This document shows positions 7,149 to 17,705 of a DNA stretch of 64,000 nucleotides, piece by piece. The position numbers and the translations under genes are program-made. The notes beneath the pieces are model-generated. The model did no database searches and was not told where the DNA came from. It saw only the letters and a program-made list of their open reading frames with translations. Source of the DNA: Marinobacter sp. S6332 (GTDB lineage: Bacteria; Pseudomonadota; Gammaproteobacteria; Pseudomonadales; Oleiphilaceae); the NCBI RefSeq assembly GCF_023016045.1, contig NZ_JALKAP010000007.1, positions 1 to 64,000 of the forward strand, written 5' to 3'. Position 1 is the first letter of the stretch; the number at the start of each line of letters is the position of its first letter.

Positions 7149-8564
7149 CTACCAGCCTTCCAGTTTCGGGCACTGTGTTGCCCGGTAGCTTTTGTCCCGA
7201 TAACAAACGCCGGGCTCTGTCGTGCGGGCTGTGAAAATTTCACCGGCCGCGGTGGTCAGGCGAACCTGGCCGTAGGGTTCACCGTAGCGAAAAGTCGCCT
7301 CGATGGAGCTGCCATTCGGGTTGCGCAACAAGCCGTTTCCGTGGAACTTGCCGTCTACATACTCGCCTTCGTATTTCTTGCCGTTGGCGAAAACTTCCGA
7401 GCCGCGGCCGTGGAAAGCTCCGTTGGAAAAGCTGCCCTCATAGTGGCGGCCATCCGGGTAGGTTAGAGTCCCTCGCCCATGAAAATCACTGTTGCGAAAG
7501 CCGCCCACGTAAAGCATGCCGTCAGCGGTTGCCAGCGAGCCGTGGCCGTTAAGCCGCCCCTGAGCCCACTCTCCAGTTAGGATATCACCATTGGCAAGCG
7601 TGAGAGTGCCTTGACCAAAAAAAGCATCGTCTTTGAATTGGCCGGTATAGCGCGAGCCATCTGCATCGCGCCACACACCTTCGCCGGCGCGCTTGCCATT
7701 CTCCCAGTCACCCTCGTAACGGCTGCCGTCCGGGTACCAGGCGGTGCCCGTTCCGTGAAAAGCGCCGTCTACGAACTGGCCTTCGTATCTCAGTCCATCG
7801 CTATCTTCGTAGGTTCCGTCACCGGTTTTTACGCCGCCTCTCCAATTGCCGTTTTGGAAATTGACGGTGGTATAGGCTTCGAGCTTACCTACCAGAGTTA
7901 GTTCGTTCCCAGCATCAAGAGCAACACTTTGTTGCCAGGGCTTGAAGCCGTCTTTGCTGATTGTTATGTCGTAATTGCCGGGTGCCAGTTCCAGATCCAA
8001 GCGTGTTGCGCCGTAGTTCTTGCCGTTAATTTCAACCTGATCTCCCTCCACATTCGAACGCAGGGTAAGAGAGCCTGTTTTCGGGGGTGGCTCAGGTTTT
8101 GGCTTAGCTTCGGCCTTGGCAGTGCCTGTGGTTTCGGCAGCCATAGCCTCTGGCGGCTCTACTGATGCCACCACCAGAGTTTCTTCCGGGAGTTCGGGAA
8201 TACTAAAAGGTTCCGCGTTAACGGGCGGTTGAGCGGGCGGAGCCTCAACTTCCTCTGGAGCCTCTGCAACTATTTCAGTTTCAGGTGCGGGTTCAGATGT
8301 CTCAATAATTGTTTCAATGTTTGGCGTAGGCTTTGGCGCTTTCGCAACGGGTTCTGGGTTGTCTGCCTCAACGGGTGCGCTAACGACTTCCGGCGTTATG
8401 TCTTGCTCCACAGGCTCAGACTCTTGAGTGGCCGGGGCTTGTTGCGCAGTTTTCTGGGTAACGTCTGTGGCTGGCAGGTCGCTACGAACAGCAGCGAAAC
8501 CGGCGGTTACCAGAAGCATAAGAGCCAGAGCATTCAAAAACAAAAGTGGTCTGAAATCGACCAT
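7149..8564 (-). CDS. PEGA and MORN repeat protein with N-terminal membrane segment
   Basis: A 471-residue protein with, in order, an N-terminal hydrophobic segment or signal anchor (about 7-26), a proline/glutamate-rich linker to about 155, a PEGA domain (about 160-228: TGSLTLRSN, APGNYDITISKDGF), and a run of some eight MORN repeats (about 230-440) built on the pattern Y-x-G-x-F/W-x-x-G-x-x-x-G-x-G. A short C-terminal tail has two cysteines. MORN and PEGA modules bind surfaces or proteins rather than catalyse. It is probably an envelope-associated scaffold facing the periplasm. It lies 61 bp upstream of, and on the same strand as, the tail-anchored response regulator and may be cotranscribed. 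Confidence 0.78.
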   Translation of the reverse strand: MVDFRPLLFLNALALMLLVTAGFAAVRSDLPATDVTQKTAQQAPATQESEPVEQDITPEVVSAPVEADNPEPVAKAPKPTPNIETIIETSEPAPETEIVAEAPEEVEAPPAQPPVNAEPFSIPELPEETLVVASVEPPEAMAAETTGTAKAEAKPKPEPPPKTGSLTLRSNVEGDQVEINGKNYGATRLDLELAPGNYDITISKDGFKPWQQSVALDAGNELTLVGKLEAYTTVNFQNGNWRGGVKTGDGTYEDSDGLRYEGQFVDGAFHGTGTAWYPDGSRYEGDWENGKRAGEGVWRDADGSRYTGQFKDDAFFGQGTLTLANGDILTGEWAQGRLNGHGSLATADGMLYVGGFRNSDFHGRGTLTYPDGRHYEGSFSNGAFHGRGSEVFANGKKYEGEYVDGKFHGNGLLRNPNGSSIEATFRYGEPYGQVRLTTAAGEIFTARTTEPGVCYRDKSYRATQCPKLEGW

Positions 8565-8677
8565 GGCGGAACCTCTTAATCCTGCAATCTACGAATTCGG
8601 TAGCAGATTCATCTTACCCAGCGAGAGCGGAGATATGTAACTGAAAGTGCTTGAAGTTGGCGAGAATGCTGGCCAAA

Positions 8678-9139
8678 TCACACTTTGTCCGGAAGTTGTT
8701 CATGATTAAGCTGCTCCCACGCCCTCATGTAGACGTCGGCTTCATATTCGTAAGGCGACCTGAACGGTGTAAGAACAAAATCAAAAATCAGAAAGAAAAA
8801 GCCGACCGACACCCAAGCAATGGCCACGGTGCTAAGTGTTGTGGCTTGAACCTCTGGGTTGGCGCTTACAAAATCCTGAAGCAGGGGGATCAAATCGGAA
8901 GCCAACACAACAGGGTTGAAACTGGACAGCACCAAAGGCACCCAAAAAGCCATGAAGATTGGAAAGAACCCGAAAGACCAAAGTAGGCGGCGCGCAAAAT
9001 AGATAGCTACTTCCCGCCAGAAGCGCTGCCGCACCTCGGGGGATTTCCGGATGCGTTCAAGATACCGGCGGCGCTCTGCCCAGTAGGCGGCGACTTCGGG
9101 AGCCTGATTGGCATTTGCTGGGCCTGACGATGTGCTCAT
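8678..9139 (-). CDS. Small inner-membrane protein of unknown function
   Basis: About 153 residues from the ATG at 9139, which follows AGGA closely; a longer frame would need a TTG at 9217. Two hydrophobic segments (about residues 50-75 and 105-130) are separated by a short loop and flanked by charged ends. The N-terminal part is arginine-rich and probably helical (WAERRRYLERIRKSPEVRQRFW). No family is recognised. It is divergent from the M16C peptidase gene and about 100 bp upstream of the PEGA/MORN gene on the same strand. Confidence 0.65.
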   Translation of the reverse strand: MSTSSGPANANQAPEVAAYWAERRRYLERIRKSPEVRQRFWREVAIYFARRLLWSFGFFPIFMAFWVPLVLSSFNPVVLASDLIPLLQDFVSANPEVQATTLSTVAIAWVSVGFFFLIFDFVLTPFRSPYEYEADVYMRAWEQLNHEQLPDKV

Positions 9140-9241
9140 ATTCCTGTTAGATGCCTTTATCGCTGGGGTGACGGATACAGGATAACTGATAGTACGTGTT
9201 ACCCTGTCATTCTCCAATTATTTAAAGATAGGATAGTTTGA

Positions 9242-12166
9242 ATGGCTGCAGTGATCGATAACGCAACCCATCCGGCTTTTGAGAAGCTTCGCAGTCACCG
9301 GATTGATACGCTTAATCTTAACGTAGAAGAGTATCGCCATAGAAAAACCGGTGCCCGCCATCTCCACCTCGCGGCGGATAACGATGAAAACGTGTTTTTT
9401 GTGGCGCTGAGAACCTTCCCTATGGATTCTACCGGCGTTGCCCATATTCTTGAACATACGGCGCTGTGTGGTAGTGAGCGTTACCCGGTTCGCGATCCTT
9501 TTTTTATGATGATCCGCCGCTCTTTGAACACCTTTATGAATGCGTTTACGAGCAGCGACTGGACGGCTTACCCCTTTGCCAGCATGAATCGAAAGGATTT
9601 TGATAATCTGTTATCGGTTTATCTGGATTCGGTGTTTTTCTCCAAACTAGACCCGCTAGACTTCGCTCAGGAAGGGCATCGGCTGGAGTTTGAGAAGCCG
9701 GATGATCCAAGCACAGATCTGGTATACAAGGGCGTTGTTTACAACGAAATGAAAGGCGCCATGAGTTCGGCAACCTCTCAACTTTGGCAGAATCTGAGCA
9801 GCCACCTGTTCCCGACGACAACCTACCACTACAACAGTGGCGGAGAGCCGGATCATATTGTTGATTTGAGCTATGACGACCTTATTCGGTTCTATAAGCA
9901 CCATTACCACCCAAGTAACGCCATTTTCGCCACTTACGGCAATATTCCAGCCCGCGAACATCACGAGCGGTTTGAAGAGTTGGCTCTCAAGCGCTTCGAC
10001 AAACTGGACATTGAACTGCCCGTACGCGATGAAAAGCGCATGTTTGCGCCCGTGCGTGTGGAGCAGGGCTATGGCGTGAACGAGGGTGAAGATACTGCCG
10101 GTAAAACCCACATTGTTATGGGTTGGCTGCTGGGCCATAGTTTTGACCTGCAAGAGAATCTGGAAGGCCAATTGTTGTCGTCTGTTCTGCTGGAAAACAG
10201 TGCATCACCTTTAATGCGCGCGCTGGAGACAACCGATATTGGTCAGGCGCCTTCGCCCATGTGTGGGCTGGAAGACTCCAACCGGGAAATGACGTTTGTT
10301 TGTGGCATTGAAGGGAGTGAGGCGGAGAAGCAGAGAGATCTTGAGGCACTGATTGAGGGCACGCTTCAGAAAGTGGTTGAAGAAGGTGTCAGTGAAGAGC
10401 GCTTGGAAGCTATCCTTCACCAGCTTGAACTGCATCAGCGGGAAATCGCCGGGGACAGCTTCCCTTATGGCCTGCAACTGATCATGAGTGCCATAGCTCC
10501 CATGGTCCATGGTGGGGATCCGGTTGAACTTCTGGATTTAGAGCCGGTTCTTGCGTCTCTGCGCGAAAAAATTCGTGATCCGCAATACATTCCGAATCTG
10601 ATTCGCCGCAAATTGCTGGATAACCCACACCGGGTTACGCTCACTCTGCGCCCGGATGACAAGTTGGACGCACGACGCCAGCAGGCTATTCGGGAAGCTC
10701 TTGCGAAACGCAAAGCTGAGCTCACAAGCGAAGAAGTCTCTCACATTGTCGAGCGTGCGAAAGCCTTGGAAGAGCGCCAGATGCGCAAGGATGACGATTC
10801 CATCTTGCCAAAGGTGGATTTGACTGACGTTCCATTGCAAATGCCAGAACCGGAGGCCCGCTTTGACGGCGACATTTCTGCCACGGTCTATGCTCGCGGA
10901 ACCAACGGGCTGATTTATGAGCAGGTGGTGCTGCCCCTGCCGGACTTGACTGAAGATGAACTTTTGCTCTTGCCGTATTACGGCGCACTGATCTCCGAAG
11001 TTGGCTGCGGTGGCTTGGATTATCTACAGATGCAGGATCGGATCTCGGCAGAATCCGGCGGCATCGGTGCCTCTTTTACCGCCAAGGGCCGTATTGACGA
11101 TGTTCAGAACCTGTCTGGCTATATGATCTTCAGCGGCAAGGCTCTAGCCCGTAACCGAACGGCTCTGACGAAGTTGCTTCGTGACGTTTATACCAGTGCG
11201 CGTTTCGACGAACACGATCGCATTCGCGAAATCATTTCCCAAATTCGAGCCCGCAGGGAGCAGGCGGTAACAGGTAGCGGACACGCTCTGGCCATGGGCG
11301 CAGCGGCTCAGGGCTCGAGCCCGGGGGCTTGGCTATCTTTCCGTCTGGGCGGTCTGGCCGGAATTCGTGGCACCAAAGAGCTGGATCAGGCCCTGAAAGA
11401 CCCGGCGGCGCTTGAAGGCTTTTGCCAGAAACTGGCAAATCTGCACGACAGGATTCGTCAGCAGGCTCGCGAGTTTCTGGTTATCGGCGAAGAGGAGCAG
11501 CTTCCAGCATTAATCGACGACCTCAAATCATCCTGGCAAGGCGATGCAGGCGCGGAATCATCCCGTTGGACAATGGAGCCGGTGAGCTTTGTAACCCGTG
11601 AAGCATGGCTTACCTCCACTCAGGTAAATTTTTGTGCGCGAGCCTACAGTACGGTTCCCGTTGATCACCCGGATGCGGCTGCACTCACCGTACTTGGTGG
11701 TTTTTTGCGCAATGGCTATTTGCATAGGGCAATTCGGGAGAAGGGCGGCGCTTATGGCGGCGGGGCGTCTCAGGATAGTGTGAATGGCAATTTCCGCTTT
11801 TTCTCCTATCGTGATCCACGCTTGGCTGACACCCTCGATGATTTCGACAAGGCGCTGGTGTGGCTTCAGGAAACGGAGCATGAATATCAAGAGCTGGAAG
11901 AGTCTATTCTGGGTGTAATCGGCCAGCTGGATCGGCCACGGTCGCCTGCTGGTGCCGCACGCCATGCTTTCCACAACAAGTTGTTTGGGCGCAGTGCTGA
12001 GCAGCGTGCGCGCTTCCGTGAGCGGGTGTTGTCAGTGACGCTTGATGATCTCAAGCGAGTGGCAGCAGCTTGGCTTGTGCCTGAAAAGGCGAGCACAGCT
12101 GTGGTAACCGGGCCGGAAAATCGTGCTCTGGTTGAAGGGCTAGGTCTGGCTGTTCAGGAGTTGTAA
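9242..12166 (+). CDS. M16C-family zinc metallopeptidase (presequence protease-like)
   Basis: A 974-residue peptidase of the insulinase superfamily, PreP/falcilysin branch. The inverted zinc motif HxxEH is H68-ILEH-72, and the distal glutamate is probably in VVYNEMKGAMSS (about 165-170). As in PreP, a C-terminal half carries a second, catalytically inactive M16 pair with the RG/Y motif region (EKGGAYGGGAS). Such enzymes degrade peptides and signal fragments inside a closed chamber. No signal peptide is seen, so it is probably cytoplasmic. GATAGGATAG upstream of the ATG may be the ribosome site. The region between it and the divergent small membrane gene is about 100 bp. Confidence 0.88.
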   Translation: MAAVIDNATHPAFEKLRSHRIDTLNLNVEEYRHRKTGARHLHLAADNDENVFFVALRTFPMDSTGVAHILEHTALCGSERYPVRDPFFMMIRRSLNTFMNAFTSSDWTAYPFASMNRKDFDNLLSVYLDSVFFSKLDPLDFAQEGHRLEFEKPDDPSTDLVYKGVVYNEMKGAMSSATSQLWQNLSSHLFPTTTYHYNSGGEPDHIVDLSYDDLIRFYKHHYHPSNAIFATYGNIPAREHHERFEELALKRFDKLDIELPVRDEKRMFAPVRVEQGYGVNEGEDTAGKTHIVMGWLLGHSFDLQENLEGQLLSSVLLENSASPLMRALETTDIGQAPSPMCGLEDSNREMTFVCGIEGSEAEKQRDLEALIEGTLQKVVEEGVSEERLEAILHQLELHQREIAGDSFPYGLQLIMSAIAPMVHGGDPVELLDLEPVLASLREKIRDPQYIPNLIRRKLLDNPHRVTLTLRPDDKLDARRQQAIREALAKRKAELTSEEVSHIVERAKALEERQMRKDDDSILPKVDLTDVPLQMPEPEARFDGDISATVYARGTNGLIYEQVVLPLPDLTEDELLLLPYYGALISEVGCGGLDYLQMQDRISAESGGIGASFTAKGRIDDVQNLSGYMIFSGKALARNRTALTKLLRDVYTSARFDEHDRIREIISQIRARREQAVTGSGHALAMGAAAQGSSPGAWLSFRLGGLAGIRGTKELDQALKDPAALEGFCQKLANLHDRIRQQAREFLVIGEEEQLPALIDDLKSSWQGDAGAESSRWTMEPVSFVTREAWLTSTQVNFCARAYSTVPVDHPDAAALTVLGGFLRNGYLHRAIREKGGAYGGGASQDSVNGNFRFFSYRDPRLADTLDDFDKALVWLQETEHEYQELEESILGVIGQLDRPRSPAGAARHAFHNKLFGRSAEQRARFRERVLSVTLDDLKRVAAAWLVPEKASTAVVTGPENRALVEGLGLAVQEL

Positions 12167-12221
12167 ATTGCGGTGCAGGCGGGCCGGTAAGGGCCTGCCT
12201 GCATGTTCAGCTGGTTACACT

Positions 12222-13037
12222 TTAGCGGTTCCGTTTTAAGCCCGTTGAAACCATGATGCGTGTTGAAATTTCTTCAACAGAATACGCTGTGGTATTTAGA
12301 AACGGAATGCGCTCCCTCCGGTACATCAGCTCTATTTCTTCGATCTCGTGCATGCACTGCTGAATGGATGAATAGCGTGAATTGGGCCGCCGTTCGTTGC
12401 GGATGGTAGCCAATCGTTCGGGCTCGATTGTCAGGCCGAAGATCTTTTCCTTGTGGGGCCGAAGCGCTTTGGGCATTTGCTGGTCCAGGAGGTCTTCTTC
12501 GGTAATCGGGTAGTTGGCTGCTTTTACGCCATATTGAAGCGCCAAGTACAGGCAAGTGGGGGTTTTACCGCTACGGGACGCGCCCACCAGAATCAGGTCT
12601 GCTTCATCATAGTGTCGTGTGCGTGCGCCATCATCGTTATCCAATGCAAAGTTCACTGCGTGTATGCGCCGTTCGTATACGCCTTCGTTGTTGATAGCGT
12701 GGGATTTGCCAACAGAATATGACGAAGACGACTCCAGTTCTTGCTCAAGGGGGCTAAGAAACGTTCCGAAGATATCAACCATGAAACCTTGCGCATCTGA
12801 AATGACTTCCCGAATCGTGCTGTCCACTATGGTGTCGAATACCAGAGGACGGGCGCCATCAGATTCAGCCGCACTGTTTATGCGTTTGACCATATTTCGG
12901 GCTTTTTCAACATCGTCAATATAGGGTACGGTAACTCTCTCGAATTCGATTTTTTCGAACTGGGCTAGAAGGCTGTGCCCAAGAGCCTCGGCGGTAAGGC
13001 CGGTGCCGTCGGAAATAAAGAAGGCTGTACGTTTCAT
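12222..13037 (-). CDS. ppsR: PEP synthase regulatory kinase/phosphorylase (PSRP)
   Basis: A bifunctional DUF299 enzyme. It uses ADP to phosphorylate and inactivate phosphoenolpyruvate synthase and uses Pi to reactivate it. It has 271 residues from the ATG at 13037 ([13 protein letters not shown], the family's usual N-terminus); the frame extends 14 codons upstream without good support. The P-loop GASRSGKTP is at 152-160. It is divergent from its target ppsA across about 220 bp, the arrangement common in gammaproteobacteria, so the two are probably regulated together. Confidence 0.95.
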   Translation of the reverse strand: MKRTAFFISDGTGLTAEALGHSLLAQFEKIEFERVTVPYIDDVEKARNMVKRINSAAESDGARPLVFDTIVDSTIREVISDAQGFMVDIFGTFLSPLEQELESSSSYSVGKSHAINNEGVYERRIHAVNFALDNDDGARTRHYDEADLILVGASRSGKTPTCLYLALQYGVKAANYPITEEDLLDQQMPKALRPHKEKIFGLTIEPERLATIRNERRPNSRYSSIQQCMHEIEEIELMYRRERIPFLNTTAYSVEEISTRIMVSTGLKRNR

Positions 13038-13260
13038 GATGGTTTTCCGGTTCCGTATGGGGCGAATTTCATGGCGCATTTGTCAGGCCAGCACGGGAAA
13101 GTAGAGTGTACTTTCTCGGAGCCTCCCTAGGTAAATTCCGAAGGTTACAGTATCATACACGCCAAGTTCGAGACTCCGCAGTGGTTGTTGTCCGCTTTTA
13201 ATACTTGATACCACTCGCCCGGTTTTATTCTTTGCCATACAGATTAGAGGGAGACACGCT

Positions 13261-15633
13261 TTGGAAGATTACATAATCTGGTTTGATCATCTGGGAATGT
13301 CCGATGTTGACCGGGTAGGCGGAAAAAACGCCTCCCTCGGTGAAATGATCAGTAATCTCGCCAACGCTGGTGTGACCGTTCCCGGTGGCTTCGCTACCAC
13401 CGCCCATGCTTACCGTGAGTTTCTGGCCAAAGATGGCCTAAAGGATAAAATCGATAACCTCCTCGACAGTCTCGATATTAACGACGTGAACGAGCTTGCC
13501 CGCGTTGGCGCCAAAATACGTCAGTGGATTATCGATACACCCTTCCCGGATGCGCTGGAAGACGCTCTTAAAAAGGCTTACAGCCAAATGCTCAACGGCA
13601 ACGATAAAATGGCCGTGGCTGTGCGCTCCTCCGCAACCGCCGAAGATCTACCAGATGCGTCCTTCGCAGGTCAGCAGGAAACCTTCCTGAATGTGGTTGG
13701 GCTTGAGCAGGTACGCACCTCGGTGAAAGAGGTTTTTGCCTCCCTGTTTAATGACCGCGCCATTTCTTACCGTGTTCACCACGGTTTCGATCACAAGCTT
13801 GTGGCTTTGTCTGCCGGCATCCAAAAAATGGTGCGCAGTGAAACCGCTTCCAGCGGTGTCATGTTCACGCTGGATACGGAATCAGGTTTCCGTGATGTTG
13901 TGTTTATCACTGGCTCCTATGGCCTTGGTGAAACAGTGGTTCAGGGAGCAGTTAACCCGGATGAATTCTATGTCCATAAGCCGACCCTAGCGGCGGGCCG
14001 TCCTGCTGTGTTGCGTCGTAATCTGGGTAGCAAAGCCATCAAAATGATTTACCACTCGGAGCCGAGCACCGGCCAGCTAGTGGAGACCGTTAAGGTAGAC
14101 CCGGAAGAACGCGGTCGGTTCTGTATTTCCGATGCAGAAGTGGAAGAGCTTGCCAAGCAAGCCATGATCATCGAGAAGCACTACCAGAGGCCCATGGACA
14201 TCGAGTGGGCCAAAGATGGCGACGATGGCAAAATCTACATCGTGCAGGCCCGTCCGGAAACGGTTAAGAGCCGGGCGTCCGCCAATGTTATGGAGCGCTA
14301 TCTACTCAATGAAACCGGCACAGTGCTGGTGGAAGGCCGCAGTATTGGTCATAAAATTGGTGCAGGCCCGGTCAAAATCATCACCAGCATTAAGGAAATG
14401 GACCGCGTACAAGATGGTGATGTGCTGGTAACTGACATGACAGATCCGGATTGGGAACCTGTTATGAAGCGTGCATCCGCGATCATCACCGATAGAGGTG
14501 GTCGTACCTGTCACGCAGCGATCATTGCCCGGGAACTTGGAATCCCAGCGGTTGTAGGCTGTGGCGATGCAACGGAGATATTGAACGACGGCCAAGAAGT
14601 TACTGTGTCCTGTGCTGAAGGTGACACCGGCTTGATTTACGAGGGTGCGCTGGACTTTGAACTGCGCGAAAACACCGTAGACTCCATGCCCAATATTCCG
14701 TTCAAGATTATGATGAACGTGGGTAACCCGGATCGCGCCTTTGATTTCCAGTCGCTGCCCAACGAAGGTGTTGGCTTGGCACGGCTTGAGTTTATTATTA
14801 ACCGCATGATTGGTGTGCACCCGAAGGCGCTTCTGAATTTCGAGGGTCTGCCCCGCGACATCAAGCAAACGGTAGAAAAACGCATCTCTGGCTATAGCTC
14901 ACCGGTTGATTTCTACGTAGACAAACTGGTTGAAGGGATTTCCACTCTGGCAGCCGCATTTTCGCCGAAGAAGGTTATCGTGCGTTTGTCTGACTTCAAG
15001 TCCAACGAGTACGCCAACCTGATTGGTGGCACCCTATACGAGCCGGATGAAGAAAACCCGATGCTGGGCTTCCGTGGAGCCTCTCGCTATATCTCTGAAA
15101 CCTTCCGTGATTGTTTCGAGCTTGAGTGTCGTGCCCTCAAACGTGTGCGCAATGACATGGGCCTGACCAACGTTGAGATTATGGTGCCCTTTGTACGCAC
15201 CGTGGGCGAAGCAGAGCAGGTGGTCAATTTACTAGCCGAGAATGGTCTCAAGCGTGGCGAGAATGGCCTACGTGTGATCATGATGTGCGAGTTGCCAGGC
15301 AACGCTTTGCTGGCGGAGAAGTTCTTAGAGCACTTTGATGGATTCTCCATCGGCTCCAACGATCTGACCCAGCTAACTCTTGGGCTCGACCGCGATTCCG
15401 GCATCATTGCGCACTTGTTCGACGAGCGCGATGAGGCCGTCAAAATCCTTCTATCCAACGCTATTCAGGCGTGTAAAAAGGCGGGTAAATACATTGGCAT
15501 TTGCGGTCAGGGGCCGTCTGATCATCCGGATCTTGCAAAATGGTTGATGGATCAGGGTATTGATACCGTATCGCTCAACCCGGATTCGGTTCTGGATACC
15601 TGGTTCTTTTTGGCTGACGAAAAAATCGACTGA
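13261..15633 (+). CDS. ppsA: Phosphoenolpyruvate synthase (pyruvate, water dikinase)
   Basis: Makes PEP from pyruvate and ATP for gluconeogenesis. It has 790 residues, the family's usual length. The start is TTG, preceded by AGAGGGAGA at 7 bp; the resulting [12 protein letters not shown] aligns with the normal PpsA N-terminus just before [13 protein letters not shown]. The N-terminal ATP-grasp domain is followed by the swivelling phosphohistidine domain with H418 ([10 protein letters not shown]) and the C-terminal PEP-binding barrel with C748 ([10 protein letters not shown]). It is controlled post-translationally by the divergent ppsR product. Confidence 0.96.
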   Translation: MEDYIIWFDHLGMSDVDRVGGKNASLGEMISNLANAGVTVPGGFATTAHAYREFLAKDGLKDKIDNLLDSLDINDVNELARVGAKIRQWIIDTPFPDALEDALKKAYSQMLNGNDKMAVAVRSSATAEDLPDASFAGQQETFLNVVGLEQVRTSVKEVFASLFNDRAISYRVHHGFDHKLVALSAGIQKMVRSETASSGVMFTLDTESGFRDVVFITGSYGLGETVVQGAVNPDEFYVHKPTLAAGRPAVLRRNLGSKAIKMIYHSEPSTGQLVETVKVDPEERGRFCISDAEVEELAKQAMIIEKHYQRPMDIEWAKDGDDGKIYIVQARPETVKSRASANVMERYLLNETGTVLVEGRSIGHKIGAGPVKIITSIKEMDRVQDGDVLVTDMTDPDWEPVMKRASAIITDRGGRTCHAAIIARELGIPAVVGCGDATEILNDGQEVTVSCAEGDTGLIYEGALDFELRENTVDSMPNIPFKIMMNVGNPDRAFDFQSLPNEGVGLARLEFIINRMIGVHPKALLNFEGLPRDIKQTVEKRISGYSSPVDFYVDKLVEGISTLAAAFSPKKVIVRLSDFKSNEYANLIGGTLYEPDEENPMLGFRGASRYISETFRDCFELECRALKRVRNDMGLTNVEIMVPFVRTVGEAEQVVNLLAENGLKRGENGLRVIMMCELPGNALLAEKFLEHFDGFSIGSNDLTQLTLGLDRDSGIIAHLFDERDEAVKILLSNAIQACKKAGKYIGICGQGPSDHPDLAKWLMDQGIDTVSLNPDSVLDTWFFLADEKID

Positions 15634-15664
15634 GTTTACTTCTGCACATAAGGAGAGCGATAAG

Positions 15665-16144
15665 GTGGCAACAATTATTACCCCGGATCTGTGTGACGAG
15701 TTCCCGGAAGTTGAGGTGGCTGCGCCCGGATTCAATAACTACGGCGGGATAAAAGCTTTCGGTGGCGAAATCGTCACCGTAAAGTGCTTTGAAGACAACT
15801 CGGTGGTGAAGGAACAGGTCGGTTTGCCGGGAAAGGGTCGCGTAATGGTGGTGGACGGAGGCGGTTCAATGCGCCACGCGCTATTGGGCGACATGCTGGC
15901 CGAGAAAGCTGCCAGCAACGGTTGGGCGGGCTTGATCATATACGGCTGCGTGCGGGACGTTGACGAAATCGGGAAAACAGATCTTGGGGTTCAGGCGCTG
16001 GCTACCTACCCCCGAAAAAGCGAAAAGCGTGGTCTAGGTGATTTGGACGTGCCGGTAACCTTCCACGGCGTGACCTTCCGCCCGGGTCATTATGTATACG
16101 CTGATAATAACGGGATTTTGGTGTCAGAAAAGCCTCTGGTCTAG
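15665..16144 (+). CDS. rraA: RraA-family regulator of RNase E activity
   Basis: A 159-residue protein of the RraA/demethylmenaquinone methyltransferase-like fold. The GTG start at 15665 follows AAGGAGAGCG and gives the expected N-terminus [13 protein letters not shown]. Recognisable motifs are [12 protein letters not shown] and [10 protein letters not shown]. In E. coli RraA binds RNase E and inhibits it. Here it follows ppsA by 31 bp and probably shares its transcript, while rne lies about 3 kb away on the other strand. The match is to the true RraA subgroup rather than the HMG-aldolase subgroup, judged by length and motifs. Confidence 0.92.
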   Translation: MATIITPDLCDEFPEVEVAAPGFNNYGGIKAFGGEIVTVKCFEDNSVVKEQVGLPGKGRVMVVDGGGSMRHALLGDMLAEKAASNGWAGLIIYGCVRDVDEIGKTDLGVQALATYPRKSEKRGLGDLDVPVTFHGVTFRPGHYVYADNNGILVSEKPLV

Positions 16145-16172
16145 CTTTTTTAAATCCTGTTAAGGCAAGAAA

Positions 16173-16463
16173 CTAGCGGGTGACTTCGCTGATGTTGGTT
16201 CCCAACAAAAAGCCGTCACCTTCTGGTTCGCACCGTATTACCTCACAGACAGTCTCCAGCGGGGGGAATTGATCACTGCTCGGGTGCAGTACTGTACTCA
16301 GCTCTTCCCCAACCATTACCGGTTGCTTCACAAGCAGCTGCATACCCGTAGCACTTAGGTCTTTGCAAATGCCTGAAAAGGTTTTGCCTTTGCTATCCGT
16401 GATTTCGATTTCTGACTCAACTTGCATTCGATGAAAATCACGTTTTTCCGAATAGTCCTTCAT
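16173..16463 (-). CDS. PilZ-domain protein
   Basis: A 96-residue protein consisting of one PilZ domain, the c-di-GMP-binding module. The two signature motifs are present: the arginine-containing KRDFHRMQVES near the N-terminus and DLSATGMQL (D/NxSxxG) at about 36-44. It may act as a small adaptor that carries the c-di-GMP signal to a partner. It follows the SH3/coiled-coil gene by five bases on the same strand and is almost certainly cotranscribed with it. Confidence 0.87.
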   Translation of the reverse strand: MKDYSEKRDFHRMQVESEIEITDSKGKTFSGICKDLSATGMQLLVKQPVMVGEELSTVLHPSSDQFPPLETVCEVIRCEPEGDGFLLGTNISEVTR

Positions 16464-16468
16464 AACAT

Positions 16469-17140
16469 TTACGCCCAGTTATCGGTTTTTCTTGTAGGTT
16501 TGAGCATTGGAATCACCAGTGCTAGAAATACACCACCAAACACCAAAATACCACCGAAAAGCATCATGTCTGAGTCATTGCTGGCCTCAAGCCGCTCATT
16601 CTCCGCTATCAGCACTTCCAAATCATTGCGCAGTTTTTGATTTTCTTCCAGTAATTCACGGTTGCGGTTTACCAGATTTATCGAGTCCGAAGCTATGTTT
16701 TTGATGCGCCTAAGTTCTTTCTGCAACTCCTCGGAGCGGGCAGAAAGAGATGACTCCGCGTTACTCAAGGTGTCTCTTTCGGTGGATACGTCTTGTAGTT
16801 TTTCCTTAACAGCAGACAGCTCGGTTTGTGCCTGTTCGAGTTGCCGGCTAACAGTTTTCAGTCTATCAGCTGCAATGGGTGTATCGCTCAGGTACTGGCT
16901 GGAAACCCAACCGTCGTTGCCTTTTGGGGTGCGCACTCGCGTATAGCCGGAATCAGACGTTTCGATAACTTCCAGAGCTGTGCCGCTGGGGACGGCATTT
17001 TCAATAATGCGGTACTGGGAACCTGCGCCAGAGCGGACCGGCAGGTAAAGTTGGTCATCCACCCAGACGGTTTTCGCCTGAACAGCTGCTATGGAGGAGA
17101 AAATAAAAAGCGCACTGATGGCAAGGCGAAAAAGCGTCAC
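16469..17140 (-). CDS. TIGR04211-type SH3-domain protein with coiled coil and C-terminal membrane anchor
   Basis: About 223 residues, resembling E. coli YgiM. A signal peptide (about 1-22, ending AVQA) is followed by a bacterial SH3 domain (about 23-88: VRSGAGSQYRII, DGWVSSQYL), a long coiled coil (about 95-190) and one transmembrane helix (about 195-215) with a short basic tail. The SH3 domain should be periplasmic and may touch peptidoglycan. The start is either GTG 17140, which has GGGAA at suitable distance, or TTG 17146. It precedes the PilZ gene in a two-gene operon. Confidence 0.85.
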   Translation of the reverse strand: MTLFRLAISALFIFSSIAAVQAKTVWVDDQLYLPVRSGAGSQYRIIENAVPSGTALEVIETSDSGYTRVRTPKGNDGWVSSQYLSDTPIAADRLKTVSRQLEQAQTELSAVKEKLQDVSTERDTLSNAESSLSARSEELQKELRRIKNIASDSINLVNRNRELLEENQKLRNDLEVLIAENERLEASNDSDMMLFGGILVFGGVFLALVIPMLKPTRKTDNWA

Positions 17141-17266
17141 TGGCAAGGTTCCCGAAGTATTCAGTTTAAAAAGCTCGTTTGTGCTAAAGCCGCAATTCTG
17201 TCATAGATATGCGCTTGTTCAAGCGAGCTGTCATTACAAAAAGCTCATCGAACTGTATCGGCAGCG

Positions 17267-17566
17267 TCAGGGTAGAACCACCTTAAAAGGTTTAACCGTT
17301 ACTTTACTGTAAACGCCGGCATCCATGTAGGGATCGCTGTCTGCCCAGTTCTGAGCTGCTGCAAGGGAATCGAATTCCGCCACTACAAGGCTACCTGAAA
17401 ACCCGGCATCGCCAGGGTCTGAAGTGTCGATGGCCGGATGCGGCCCAGCTATCAGAAGTCTACCCTCCTTTTTTAGCGTCTGCAGCCGTTCAATATGCGC
17501 GGGTCTTGCTGTTTGGCGCAGCGGAAGGCTGTTGTCGACATCTTCACTGATAATGGCGTAATACAT
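17267..17566 (-). CDS. YciI-like protein
   Basis: A 99-residue member of the YciI/YCII dimeric alpha-beta barrel family. It shows the usual RPAHIERLQ segment with the conserved histidine, the Ser/Asp-rich turn [10 protein letters not shown] and the [13 protein letters not shown] segment with the conserved aspartate. Family members are small enzymes or accessory proteins of unclear role. The ATG has a GGAG upstream. It is divergent from the PHP phosphoesterase gene. Confidence 0.87.
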   Translation of the reverse strand: MYYAIISEDVDNSLPLRQTARPAHIERLQTLKKEGRLLIAGPHPAIDTSDPGDAGFSGSLVVAEFDSLAAAQNWADSDPYMDAGVYSKVTVKPFKVVLP

Positions 17567-17705
17567 ACGGAGCTCCGGTTCCTTGGCTGGCTTGGAAATT
17601 AATGCATGGAGTGGTGGGGCTGGTACACTGTACGCTTTGGCTGGTTTGATTTGGTCGAGCCTGTCTTGCTATTCGCGCCGCCACTCATTTCAATTGGAAA
17701 TTTTT

